64,000 nt of DNA from Curtobacterium sp. MCLR17_007 (lineage in GTDB: Bacteria > Actinomycetota > Actinomycetes > Actinomycetales > Microbacteriaceae). The notes beneath the pieces were generated by a model. That model saw nothing but the letters and a program-made list of their open reading frames with translations. It was not told the origin of the DNA and ran no database searches. The DNA lies in the NCBI RefSeq assembly GCF_003234655.2, contig NZ_CP126271.1, positions 558,001-622,000 of the forward strand, in the 5' to 3' direction. Position 1 is the stretch's first letter; each line of letters begins with the position of its first letter. A program made the translations under genes and the position numbers. Of this stretch, positions 43,342 to 51,726 are shown in pieces.

Positions 43342-44279
43342 GCGGACACTCCGGTCGTGTCGGCGGACGCGGTGTCCGCAGTGAGGGCGAGGAACGCGTC
43401 GTCCATGGTCGAGGCGACCACCTCGACGTCGTGGGCCGCGGGGAACGTGCCGAGCAGCGCGCGGAGCGTGGTGTCCGAGTCGTCGGTGCGCAGCGTGACG
43501 GAGCCGTGCCGCGCCTCCAGTCCGACGGTGCCCGGCAGCGCTGCCAGCGCGACGTGCTCGCGGTCGGGGACACCGCGGAACCGGATGGTCCGGGTGGCCG
43601 CGATCGCCTTCACCTCGGCTGGGGTGCCGTCGGCGACGACGCGACCGGCGCGCAGGATGACGATGCGGTCCGCGAACGTGTCGGCCTCGTCGAGGTAGTG
43701 GGTGGCGAAGACGACCGTGCGGCCGGCGTCCGTGAACTCGCGCATGGACGACCAGAAGGTGTGGCGTGCCTCGACGTCCATCGCGGCCGTCGGCTCGTCC
43801 AGCACCAGCAGGTCCGGGTCGGAGACCACGGCGACGGCGAACCGCGCCCGCTGGAGCTGGCCGCCGGACAGCTTGGCGACCCGGCGGCCGGCGATGTCGG
43901 TGCAGCGCGCGCGGCGGAGGGCATCGTCGACGGGCATCGGCGTGCGGTGGGCTGCGGCCACCAGGGCGACGGCCTCGCGGACCGTCATGTCGGGCAGCAG
44001 CGCGCCGCCCTGCAGCATGGCGCCGACGCGACCGGCGACGACCGCGTGCCGCGGGTCCGCGCCGAACAGCCGCGCCGTGCCGGCGGTCGGGGTGGCCAGG
44101 CCCAGGACCAGGTCGACCGTCGTGGTCTTGCCGGCGCCGTTCGGGCCGAGGAGGGCGACGACCTCGCCCGGACGGATCGTCAGGTCGACGCCGTCGACTG
44201 CGGTCACGGCGCCGAAGCGCTTGCGCAGGCCGGTGAGCTCGATGACCGGGACGTCGTCCCGGGCTGCTGGTGTGTTCAT
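43338..44279 (-). CDS. ABC exporter ATP-binding protein
   Basis: A 313-residue ATPase. Walker A GPNGAGKT at 45-52, signature block KLSGGQLQRARFAVA, Walker B LLVLDEPTAAMD, and H-loop VVFATHYLDE are all intact. The C-terminal extension of about 90 residues is the DrrA/CcmA-type domain of drug-resistance exporters. It is the first gene of the four-gene operon (ATPase, permease, kinase, regulator). The 185-base region upstream is shared with the divergent phosphatase gene. Confidence 0.93.
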   Translation of the reverse strand: MNTPAARDDVPVIELTGLRKRFGAVTAVDGVDLTIRPGEVVALLGPNGAGKTTTVDLVLGLATPTAGTARLFGADPRHAVVAGRVGAMLQGGALLPDMTVREAVALVAAAHRTPMPVDDALRRARCTDIAGRRVAKLSGGQLQRARFAVAVVSDPDLLVLDEPTAAMDVEARHTFWSSMREFTDAGRTVVFATHYLDEADTFADRIVILRAGRVVADGTPAEVKAIAATRTIRFRGVPDREHVALAALPGTVGLEARHGSVTLRTDDSDTTLRALLGTFPAAHDVEVVASTMDDAFLALTADTASADTTGVSA

Positions 44280-44464
44280 GACCCCAGCGTGCTGTCGCGA
44301 GGGGCCTCGGCCATGGGGCGTCCGTCACGGATGCGGCATGACATCTGTCACGGGCTGCGGTGCGGGCTCCGTCGGCATCGTGGCCGGAGTGACCCGTCTA
44401 CTGGGGGTCCTGGTCCTCCGAACGAGGGACACTCACTGTCCGGTCCGCGCGTTAGCGTGGGTCC

Positions 44465-45670
44465 ATGGCAACCGAGACCGCGAGCACCGTGCAGTCGACC
44501 ACGCCCGGGCAGGACGCCGCGCGGCGTGCGGCACTGCTCGCGGCGCTCGACGTGGTGCAGGGCGGCGCCGAGGAACGCTTCGAGCGGATCACCCGCATCG
44601 CGCGTGAGGCCTTCGGGGTGTCGGGCTCCTTCCTGAACCTGGCCGGGGACGACCACCTGACGATCAAGTCGCAGCAGAGCGACAAGCGCTTCGACCCGGT
44701 CATCCCGCTCGACGACACCTTCTGCGGGCGCACGTTGGCCAGCCCCGGGCCGGTGCTCGTGCCGGACGCGCTGCGCGACGAGCGGTTCCGCGACCTGCCG
44801 ATGGTGCTCCAGGACCCCAACGTCCGCTTCTACGCCGGCGTCCCCCTGCGGCTCGGCGCCGAGCACGTCAAGGTCGGCACGCTGTGCCTGATCGACCCCC
44901 AGCCGCGCACCCTCGACGACGACGACGTCGCCCTGCTGCAGGAACTCGGCATCTGGGCGGAACGCGAGCTCGCCGCCGGCGCCGACGAGGACCGCCTGCG
45001 CTCGGTGCTCGCCGGACTCGAGCCGGGTGCCGTGGACGTGCCGGGCTACCAGATCACGGGCCTGTCGGTCCCGCACGGCGTCGTCTCCGGCGACTTCCAC
45101 GACTGGCACGTCTCCGACCGCGGACTGCACGTCACGGTCTCCGACGTGATGGGCAAGGGCATGTCGGCCGGGCTCCTCGCCGCGAACATCCGCGGGGCGC
45201 TGCTCGCCCGCGGTGCTGCGACCGCGCCGAACGCCTTCGGGGCCGTCGAGGCCCAGGTCGCGCCCGAGCTCAGCCGTGCCGAGTCGTTCGCCACGCTCTT
45301 CCACGGGGTGCTCGAGCCCACCACCGGTGTCGTCGAGTTCATCGACGCCGGGCACGGTCTGGTGCTGCAGCTCCACCACGACGGGACCGAGACGATCCAC
45401 CGCTCGCTCGACCTGCCGCTCGGGCTGCACCCGGTGGGGTTCGAGCGGACGACCGGGACGCTCGAGCTCGAGCCCGGCGACGTCCTGATCGTGGTCAGCG
45501 ACGGGGCGCTCGAACTCTGGGACTCGACGCTGGCATCGTTGTCGCGGCTCGGCGGGCTCTACCGGAGCTCCGCCGACGTCGAGACGTTCCTCGGCCGCAT
45601 CCGGGCACGTGCTGCCTCGCACGACCCGGGTGACGACCTGACCGTCGTGGTGGTCGAGCGCGCCGCCTGA
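44465..45670 (+). CDS. GAF-SpoIIE (PP2C) serine phosphatase
   Basis: A 401-residue two-domain signalling protein. Residues 35-175 form a GAF domain (FLNLAGDDHLTIKSQQ, DDTFCGRTLASPGPVLV, FYAGVPLRL). Residues 195-400 form an SpoIIE/RsbU phosphatase: VSGDFHDWH, SDVMGKGMSAGLLAA, FIDAGHGLVLQL, VVSDGALELW and DDLTVVVVE supply the metal-binding acids. Such proteins usually act on anti-anti-sigma factors in general stress control. TAGCGT six bases before the ATG indicates a leaderless transcript. Its target is not in the window. Confidence 0.9.
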   Translation: MATETASTVQSTTPGQDAARRAALLAALDVVQGGAEERFERITRIAREAFGVSGSFLNLAGDDHLTIKSQQSDKRFDPVIPLDDTFCGRTLASPGPVLVPDALRDERFRDLPMVLQDPNVRFYAGVPLRLGAEHVKVGTLCLIDPQPRTLDDDDVALLQELGIWAERELAAGADEDRLRSVLAGLEPGAVDVPGYQITGLSVPHGVVSGDFHDWHVSDRGLHVTVSDVMGKGMSAGLLAANIRGALLARGAATAPNAFGAVEAQVAPELSRAESFATLFHGVLEPTTGVVEFIDAGHGLVLQLHHDGTETIHRSLDLPLGLHPVGFERTTGTLELEPGDVLIVVSDGALELWDSTLASLSRLGGLYRSSADVETFLGRIRARAASHDPGDDLTVVVVERAA

Positions 45671-45674
45671 CGGG

Positions 45675-46550
45675 TCAGGCGCCGAGGCGCTCGATCAGCT
45701 CGCGGTACCGCGTCGCCGTCCGCTCGACGATCGCATCGGGCAGCACCGGCGGCGTGCCCTGCTTGTCCCAGTTGGCGCTGAGCCAGTCGCGCACGATCTG
45801 CTTGTCGAACGAGTCCGTTCGGGAGCCGTCGTCCGAGGCCCGGGCGTCCCAGTAGCGGCTGGAGTCGCTCGTGAGGACCTCGTCCCCGATGCGGATCTGA
45901 CCGCTGCGGTCGTGCCCGAACTCGAACTTGGTGTCCGCGATCACGACCCCGCGCTGCAGGGCGATCGCCGCGGCTTCCGAGTACACGTGCAGGGACAGGT
46001 CGCGGAGCGTCGCCGCGACGTCGGGCCCCACGAGCGCTTCGGTGCGCTCGTAGGAGATGTTCTCGTCGTGCTCGCCCTGCGGCGCCTTGTACGCCGGGGT
46101 GTAGATCGGTTCGGGCAGCCGGTCGCCGTTCGACAGCCCCGACGGCAGCTCGACGCCGCAGACGCTGCCCGACTGCTGGTACTCGACCCAGCCGCTGCCG
46201 ACCAGGTAGCCGCGCACGACGCACTCGACGGGGAACATCGTCAGGGGCATGACGTGCATCGCCCGTGACGCGACGGACGACGGCACCGGAGTGCTGGTGG
46301 CCGACGGGCCGAGCAGGTGGTTGGGGACGTCCCCGAGCTGGGTGAACCAGAACCGGGACAGGCGGGTCAGGAGCTCGCCCTTGCCCGGGATCGGCGGCTC
46401 GAGGGCGAAGTCGTAGGCGCTGACCCGGTCGGAGGCGACGAGCAACAGCTCGGTGGCGCCGGCGACGTCGGCGGTGTCGGCCGGCACGTAGAGCTCGCGG
46501 ACCTTGCCGGACGAGACGTGCCGCCAGCCGTCGACCTGCGGGGCGCTCAT
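45675..46550 (-). CDS. purC: SAICAR synthetase
   Basis: A 291-residue PurC joining CAIR and aspartate with ATP, step eight (seven in some counts) of purine synthesis. Family blocks: SSGKVRELYV, LLVASDRVSAYDF, PVECVVRGYLVGSGW, IYTPAYKAPQGEHDENI, VIADTKFEFG and DEVLTSDSSRYWDA. The ATG overlaps the purD stop (ATGA), so the order is purD-purC. Its stop lies five bases from the convergent phosphatase stop. Confidence 0.96.
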   Translation of the reverse strand: MSAPQVDGWRHVSSGKVRELYVPADTADVAGATELLLVASDRVSAYDFALEPPIPGKGELLTRLSRFWFTQLGDVPNHLLGPSATSTPVPSSVASRAMHVMPLTMFPVECVVRGYLVGSGWVEYQQSGSVCGVELPSGLSNGDRLPEPIYTPAYKAPQGEHDENISYERTEALVGPDVAATLRDLSLHVYSEAAAIALQRGVVIADTKFEFGHDRSGQIRIGDEVLTSDSSRYWDARASDDGSRTDSFDKQIVRDWLSANWDKQGTPPVLPDAIVERTATRYRELIERLGA

Positions 46551-47815
46551 CGGGTGACCTCGGCCGCGATGTCCGTGCGGTACTGCCCGCCCTGCAGCGC
46601 GATGTCGTGCAGCCCGGCGTACGCGCGCTCGCGGGCCTGGGCGAAGTCCGAGCCGGTCGCGACCACGCTGAGCACCCGGCCGCCGGTCGCGACGAGCTCG
46701 CCGTCGAGGACCCCGGTTGCGGCGTGCAGCACAGAGACGCCCGGTCGGGCGTTCGCGTCGTCGACCCCGGTCAGTCGACGGCCGGTCACCGGGCTGGCGG
46801 GGTAGCCCTCGCTCGCCAGGACGACGGTGACGGCTGCCAGGTCGTGGAACTCCGGCGCGGGCACGCCACCGAGCTGCCCGGTGGCGGCCGCGAGCAGGAG
46901 CCCGCTGAGCGGCGTGGCCAGGCGGGGCAGGACGACCTGGGTCTCCGGGTCGCCGAAGCGTGCGTTGAACTCGATGACCCGCACGCCCTGTTCGGTGACG
47001 ATGAGCCCGCAGTAGAGCAGCCCGACGAACGGGGTGCCCTCGTGCTCGAGCCGGCGGATCGTCGGGAGTGCGACCATGTCGGCGACCTCGGCCACGAAGG
47101 CGGCTTCGGAGCCCCAGCGCTCGGCCAGCCACGGCAGCGGGGAGTACGCGCCCATGCCGCCCGTGTTCGGCCCGACGTCGCCGTCGCCCAGGCGCTTGTA
47201 GTCCTGTGCGGGGCTGAGCGGGGCGATGTCGTGCCCGTCGCTCAGGAAGAACAGCGACACTTCTTCGCCGTCGAGGAACTCCTCGACCACGACGGGGCCG
47301 TGCTGCAGCCAGTACGTGGCGTGGTCGACGGCCGCCTGGCGGTCCGACGTCACGAGCACGCCCTTGCCCGCCGCGAGGCCGTCGGCCTTGACCACGTAGG
47401 GGGCGCCGAGCTCGTCGATCGCGGCGACGGCTTCGTCGAGGGTGCCGGCGGACACCGGGCGGCCGGTGGGGACGTCGGCGTCGGCCATGACCCGCTTCGC
47501 GAAGGCCTTCGAGCCCTCGAGCGCCGCGGCGGCCTTGCTCGGCCCGAAGACCGCGATGCCACGCGTGCGGAGCGGGTCCGCGACGCCGGCGATCAGCGGT
47601 GCCTCCGGCCCGATCACGACGAGCTCGACGTCGTTCTCGAGCGCGTACTCGGCCACGAGCGGGCCGTTCGTGGGGTCGAGCGCCACGGTCTCGACATCGG
47701 CAGCGATGCCGGCGTTGCCGGGCGCGACGGTGATGACGTGTCCGGCGTGTTCTGCCAGGAGCGCCGTGGTGATTGCGTGCTCGCGGGCACCGGAACCGAG
47801 GACGAGGATTCGCAC
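46547..47815 (-). CDS. purD: Phosphoribosylamine-glycine ligase
   Basis: A 422-residue ATP-grasp GAR synthetase. N-terminal LVLGSGAREHAIT, the substrate loop VVIGPEAPL, ATP-grasp blocks YVVKADGLAAGKGVLV and VVVEEFLDGEEVS, and the NTGGMGAYSP loop are all present; IEFNARFGDPETQ is the metal site. The GTG start has TAGGGT six bases upstream (47822-47827), giving a leaderless start. Divergent from the sterol-carrier-like gene. Confidence 0.96.
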   Translation of the reverse strand: MRILVLGSGAREHAITTALLAEHAGHVITVAPGNAGIAADVETVALDPTNGPLVAEYALENDVELVVIGPEAPLIAGVADPLRTRGIAVFGPSKAAAALEGSKAFAKRVMADADVPTGRPVSAGTLDEAVAAIDELGAPYVVKADGLAAGKGVLVTSDRQAAVDHATYWLQHGPVVVEEFLDGEEVSLFFLSDGHDIAPLSPAQDYKRLGDGDVGPNTGGMGAYSPLPWLAERWGSEAAFVAEVADMVALPTIRRLEHEGTPFVGLLYCGLIVTEQGVRVIEFNARFGDPETQVVLPRLATPLSGLLLAAATGQLGGVPAPEFHDLAAVTVVLASEGYPASPVTGRRLTGVDDANARPGVSVLHAATGVLDGELVATGGRVLSVVATGSDFAQARERAYAGLHDIALQGGQYRTDIAAEVTR

Positions 47816-47872
47816 CCGATCACCCTACCGAGACGCGGGGGGCCGCCGCAGTGCACCGGATAGCCTGTGGAC

Positions 47873-48235
47873 ATGCCGGGCAGGACGATCGACGACGCCG
47901 AGGGAGCAGCGGCGCTGCAGGCCGTGGTCGGCGGTGCCACCGACCGGGCGTCGGTCGCGACCGCGGTGCGGTGGACGCTGCAGCGCCTGGCCGAGGACGT
48001 CCCGGGCAACAGCGTCGAGGTGCGGGTCCCGCCCTTCGCGGCGGTGCAGGCGGTCCCCGGTCCCCGGCACACCCGGGGGACCCCGCCGAACGTGATCGAG
48101 ACCGACGCCACGACGTGGATCGCGCTCGCGACGGGCGCGCTCCGGTGGGACGACGCGTCCGTGGCGACGAGGGTCAGCGCCTCCGGTTCGCGGGCCGACC
48201 TGGCGTCGTTCCTGCCCGTGCGCACGACGGTCTGA
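47873..48235 (+). CDS. Sterol-carrier-like small protein
   Basis: A 120-residue protein with the SCP2-like lipid-binding pattern seen in actinobacteria: an N-terminal helix (AVRWTLQRLAEDVPGNSVEVRVPPFAAVQ) and the C-terminal NVIETDATTWIALATGALRWDDA block. Homologues recur next to pur genes in actinobacteria (from memory), though the link is unexplained. TAGCCT at 47861-47866 lies six bases before ATG 47873, which favours that start over GTG 47867. Ligand unknown. Confidence 0.8.
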   Translation: MPGRTIDDAEGAAALQAVVGGATDRASVATAVRWTLQRLAEDVPGNSVEVRVPPFAAVQAVPGPRHTRGTPPNVIETDATTWIALATGALRWDDASVATRVSASGSRADLASFLPVRTTV

Positions 48236-48551
48236 TCGGGCAGGAGCACCTCGACACGCCCGTCGGTACCCGCGGGGATCGAATTAGGTAACACCTACCG
48301 ATGTGCCGATCCGCGCCGCGGTCCTAGCGTTGAAGTCACCGGGATTCGGACCCGACCCGAACGGGTCCGAACCCGGCAACAGGGGCAACGGTACGCGATG
48401 TTCGGCATTCCGTGTCAACCATCCGGCGTGGCGTGCTGCATTCCGCAACGAAACTGCCGAATCCGGCGGCCCCGAAGCCGTTCGACCGACGAGACAACGA
48501 CGTCCTGTCGGTCGTCCAGGCATCCGGCGCTGCGAGACCGACGGCCCGGGG
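48236..48551. other. 316-base region without a gene
   Basis: No convincing gene. It holds the palindrome TAGGT-AAC-ACCTA (48285-48297) and a strong hairpin TTCGGACCCG-ACCCGAA-CGGGTCCGAA (48345-48371). The hairpin lies between the convergent sterol-carrier-like and LuxR genes and may terminate either. The stretch from about 48380 to 48520 is visibly less GC-rich than its surroundings and contains no feature I can name. Confidence 0.5.
48345..48371. terminator. Perfect 10-base-arm hairpin
   Basis: TTCGGACCCG and CGGGTCCGAA with a 7-base loop. It is 110 bases after the stop of the sterol-carrier-like gene and 181 bases beyond the stop of the LuxR regulator, so it could be a terminator for readthrough from either, or a structured RNA element. 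Confidence 0.5.
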
Positions 48552-51140
48552 TCAGACCACCCGCAGCAGGTCCGCCAGCTCCGACCGCGAGTGCAGCTCC
48601 CACTTCTGGAACACCTTCGACAGGTGCGCGTCGATGGTCCGCACCGACAGCCCGAGCTGCTCGGCGATGAGCCGGTTCGACAACCCCCGCGCGGCCAGTT
48701 CCGCGACCTCGTGCTCGCGTCGGGTCAGCGGCAGCCGCGCCAGGTTGTCCGAGACGTAGAGACCGCACCGTGCCAGCCCGGCGTACGACGCGACCACCCG
48801 CGTCCGGTCCCCGGACCTGGTCGCGTCGGCGTACTCGCGCACCGCAGCCGCGAGGGGGCCGTCCACCCGGGCGGCGGCCTCGCGCAGCCGTCGGAGCGTC
48901 GGGGTCGTGTCCAGGCCGTGGACCAGGGTGGCGGCGTGCAGCAGCAGGTGCCCGGAGAACACGCCGAGCCACGACCCTGTCGCCGTCGACCGGGCGATGA
49001 CCTCCTCGGCGTGCTCGCGGCCGAGCGGGTTGCCGAGCAGTACCTCGGCCCACGCCACCGACGTCGGCATCTGCTCGCCGGTGATCCGCATCGCACGGGG
49101 TGGCACGGACCGCCAACGGCCGATCGCCGCCGTCGCCTCCTCGACCCGACCTGCCGAGGCCAGTGCCATCGCCAGCCGCGACCACGGGTAGGCCCCGAAC
49201 CCACCGAGGTCCGCGATCGCGTACCGCTCGCACGCCGCCGAGAAGGCCGCGACCGCGTCGTCCCACCGGCGCTGCCCGATGGCCAGGTTGCCGGCCCCGA
49301 TCAGCTCGAGCGTGAAGTCGTACTTCAGGAAGGGGTTGGACCGCTTCACCGAGATCGACGTGATCATGTCCTCGTAGTCGCCCCGCCAGACCTGCACCTG
49401 GTGCATGACGGACAGCAGTTCGCCGACGCTCCACGGCGCCTCTTCCACGTGCACGGTCGCGGTGGCGAGCGACGCGGTGCCGAGCGACATCGCATCGTCG
49501 AGCCGTCCGGCGGTCGCGAGGGCCATCACGGCGCAGGGCGCGACGCAGAGGAACGACATCGGCACGGTCGGTGCGTGCACGATCCCGGAGCGTTCGACCT
49601 CCTCGCGGACCTCGACGAAGTCGCCGCCCCAGCCCAGGTGCGCCAGGCGGAGCAGTCGCAGCCGCTCGACCGCGTCAGGGCCGCCGACGTAGGCGACCGC
49701 GGCGTCGGTGAGCGCGACGGCGGCCATCGTGTCGTCGTCGTGGAACTGGCGGATGTTCGCCAGGGTCTCGCACGCCTCGATCACGACCGCGTCCGCGACC
49801 TCGCCGCGGCGTGCGCGGACCAGGTCCCAGGCGGCCTCGGCGTCGGCACGGCCGGCCTCGCGCCCGGTGCTGTAGCCCCGCGCCAACGACCGGAGGCAGA
49901 GCGCGACGACGCGTTCGGTCGGCGTCAGGTCCACGCGGAGGGCGGCCGAGCTCAGAGCGACGGCGCTCTCGAGTTCCTGCAGCCCGCTGGCCACCTGCGC
50001 CGCGTCGAGCAGCTGGGCGACCGGGGGCCGGACGCCGCACTCGAGCGCCCAGAGCGCGGCCCGGAGCCGGGCGGCGGGCGTGGCGCCCTCGTGGTGGTCG
50101 GCGCGGAAGGCGTTCGCGCGGGCGAACAGCGTGGTGCGGCGCGCGACGGGCACCAGGGACCGGACGACCTCGCCGACCAGGGGGTGCGACGGACGGACGA
50201 TCGGGGCGCCGTCGGCGAGCGAGTCGATGCGGACCAGCCCGAGCGCGACGACGTGGTCGACGTCCCCGCCTCCGACCAGCCCGAGCAGCCGTGACAGTGG
50301 GATCGGGTCGGCCAGCGCGACGATGTCGACCACGTCGCGCAGGTCCTCGGGCAGCGCGCCGAGCTCGGTGCGGTACATGTCCGACAGGCTGTTCGAGGCG
50401 GTGATCCGTCCGCGCCAGTACCACCCAGAGGCCGTGTGCTCGAGCGCACCGGTCGCCAGCGCCGCCCGGACGACCTCGCGCAGGTAGAGCGGGTTCCCCT
50501 CGGTCGCCCGGTGCACGCGTTCGACCGAGGCCGACTCGAGCGGGGCGTCGAGCGCGTCCTCGATCAACCGCGCGGTGTCCTGCAGGTCGAGCGGGCCGAG
50601 GTCGATCCGCTCGAGCAGGTCGTCCTGCCAGAGCGAGCGCAGCGGCTCGGCCAGGGCGGTGAAGTCGCGACACGTCAAGACGATCCGCGCGTCCTGGTGC
50701 CGCACGAGCCAGGCCACGTACCGCGCCGAGATGGCGTCGAGGTGGTCGGCGTCGTCGATGCGGATGAGCAGGTCGCGGTCGATCGCGTCAGCCGCTTCGC
50801 GCAGCCGGCGTTCCGATCCGGTCTCGTCGGAGAGCACCTCGGCCGGCAGGTCGCCGAACCGTTCGGAGATCGCTCCGAACGGCATCGAGGTCCCGGTGGC
50901 GACGGCGGTGATCGGCACGACGAGTGTGCGGCCGCTGCCGTCGCGGCCCGCGACACGGTCGGTGACACGGGCTGCCGAGGTGCTCTTCCCCAGCCCGGGG
51001 GCACCCACCAGCGCGACGCTGGTGCGGTGCTCGGCGACGACGGACACGGCGCGGTCCTCGTCCGCACGCTGCACGATCGGCCACGCGATCCGAGCGGGGA
51101 CGGGTCGACCGCGCGCCCCGACAGCGGTCGATCGGGCCAT
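48552..51140 (-). CDS. Large LuxR-family ATP-binding regulator (LAL)
   Basis: An 862-residue regulator of the LAL/MalT type. Walker A GAPGLGKS at 46-52, Walker B-like LLIRIDDADHLD near residue 122, then a long helical, TPR-like sensor region (about 330-770), and a C-terminal LuxR helix-turn-helix (LTRREHEVAELAARGLSNRLIAEQLGLSVRTIDAHLS) near 805-845. Such proteins switch on target genes when ATP and a small ligand bind. A GGAGGT site before ATG 51140 sets the start. Its targets are not evident; the divergent small membrane protein gene is one candidate. Confidence 0.9.
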   Translation of the reverse strand: MARSTAVGARGRPVPARIAWPIVQRADEDRAVSVVAEHRTSVALVGAPGLGKSTSAARVTDRVAGRDGSGRTLVVPITAVATGTSMPFGAISERFGDLPAEVLSDETGSERRLREAADAIDRDLLIRIDDADHLDAISARYVAWLVRHQDARIVLTCRDFTALAEPLRSLWQDDLLERIDLGPLDLQDTARLIEDALDAPLESASVERVHRATEGNPLYLREVVRAALATGALEHTASGWYWRGRITASNSLSDMYRTELGALPEDLRDVVDIVALADPIPLSRLLGLVGGGDVDHVVALGLVRIDSLADGAPIVRPSHPLVGEVVRSLVPVARRTTLFARANAFRADHHEGATPAARLRAALWALECGVRPPVAQLLDAAQVASGLQELESAVALSSAALRVDLTPTERVVALCLRSLARGYSTGREAGRADAEAAWDLVRARRGEVADAVVIEACETLANIRQFHDDDTMAAVALTDAAVAYVGGPDAVERLRLLRLAHLGWGGDFVEVREEVERSGIVHAPTVPMSFLCVAPCAVMALATAGRLDDAMSLGTASLATATVHVEEAPWSVGELLSVMHQVQVWRGDYEDMITSISVKRSNPFLKYDFTLELIGAGNLAIGQRRWDDAVAAFSAACERYAIADLGGFGAYPWSRLAMALASAGRVEEATAAIGRWRSVPPRAMRITGEQMPTSVAWAEVLLGNPLGREHAEEVIARSTATGSWLGVFSGHLLLHAATLVHGLDTTPTLRRLREAAARVDGPLAAAVREYADATRSGDRTRVVASYAGLARCGLYVSDNLARLPLTRREHEVAELAARGLSNRLIAEQLGLSVRTIDAHLSKVFQKWELHSRSELADLLRVV

Positions 51141-51220
51141 GGGGACACCTCCGTCCTCGGGATACCAGTGGGTACGCACCATCCTCCACCGGATCGGCGG
51201 GCGGCGGCAGGCCTCGTCAC

Positions 51221-51240
51221 GTCCCACAGTGGGGGACAAT
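51221..51240. promoter_or_regulatory. GTCCC/GGGAC repeat and -10 box before a small membrane gene
   Basis: GTCCC (51221-51225) and GGGAC (51233-51237) are inverted; GACAAT (51235-51240) lies six bases before GTG 51247 as a -10 box. The repeat resembles the palindrome at 11203-11222 before the adhesin. A link with the adjacent LuxR regulator is possible but unproven. Confidence 0.4.
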
Positions 51241-51246
51241 GGCAGT

Positions 51247-51642
51247 GTGAGCAACACCGATCGACCCGACGACGCCCCGGTTCCGGAGCCCGCCACCGTC
51301 TCCTCGTCCGACGAGGTGACCATCCGTCGCGCGCCCAAGTTCGGCGTCTTCATCGTCGGCGGAGCCGTCCTCGGCTTCATCGTCGTCGTCATCATCGTCG
51401 CGCTCACCCGGGACATCGACCGCGGCGGCCAGGCCGAGACGGTCAGTTTCAGCGGCCTGGTCGGCTACTTCGGCCTGTGGGGTGTGGCCATCGGCGGCTT
51501 CGTCGGTGCGGTGGTCGCGATCGTCCTCGACCGGGTGCTCGCGCGCCGCGCCGCCCGCCTGACGGCGCAGCGCGTCACGGTCGACACCCCGCCGGACACG
51601 GTCGAGGGCGAGATCGAGGACCACGGCGACCAGCAGTCCTGA
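51247..51642 (+). CDS. Small two-helix membrane protein next to purF
   Basis: A 131-residue protein: a polar N terminus of about 30 residues, helix at 33-53 (FGVFIVGGAVLGFIVVVIIVAL), a short outer loop, helix at 70-92, and an acidic C-terminal tail of about 38 residues. No family name recalled. The leaderless-type box GACAAT is six bases before the GTG. It is convergent with purF, separated by the 46-base hairpin. Function unknown. Confidence 0.7.
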   Translation: MSNTDRPDDAPVPEPATVSSSDEVTIRRAPKFGVFIVGGAVLGFIVVVIIVALTRDIDRGGQAETVSFSGLVGYFGLWGVAIGGFVGAVVAIVLDRVLARRAARLTAQRVTVDTPPDTVEGEIEDHGDQQS

Positions 51643-51654
51643 TCCGCACCGCAC

Positions 51655-51700
51655 ACGGACTGGAGGCCCCTTGCCAGCTGGCAGGGGGCCTCCAGTCCGT
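51655..51700. terminator. 46-base hairpin, second copy (GGAGGCC family)
   Basis: A near-perfect 23+23 inverted repeat starting ACGGACTGGAGGCCCC and centred on CCAGCTGG, between the stops of the small membrane protein and purF. It matches the element at 36964-37009 in length, outer arms and centre, differing in a few paired bases. Confidence 0.82.
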
Positions 51701-51726
51701 CGGTCGGTCGCTTCGGCGAACCGCGC

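Noticed and set aside
48303..50294. 663-codon open frame antisense to the LAL regulator
   Set aside because: Arg/Gly-rich shadow; the other strand encodes a Walker A motif, a LuxR domain and has a ribosome site.
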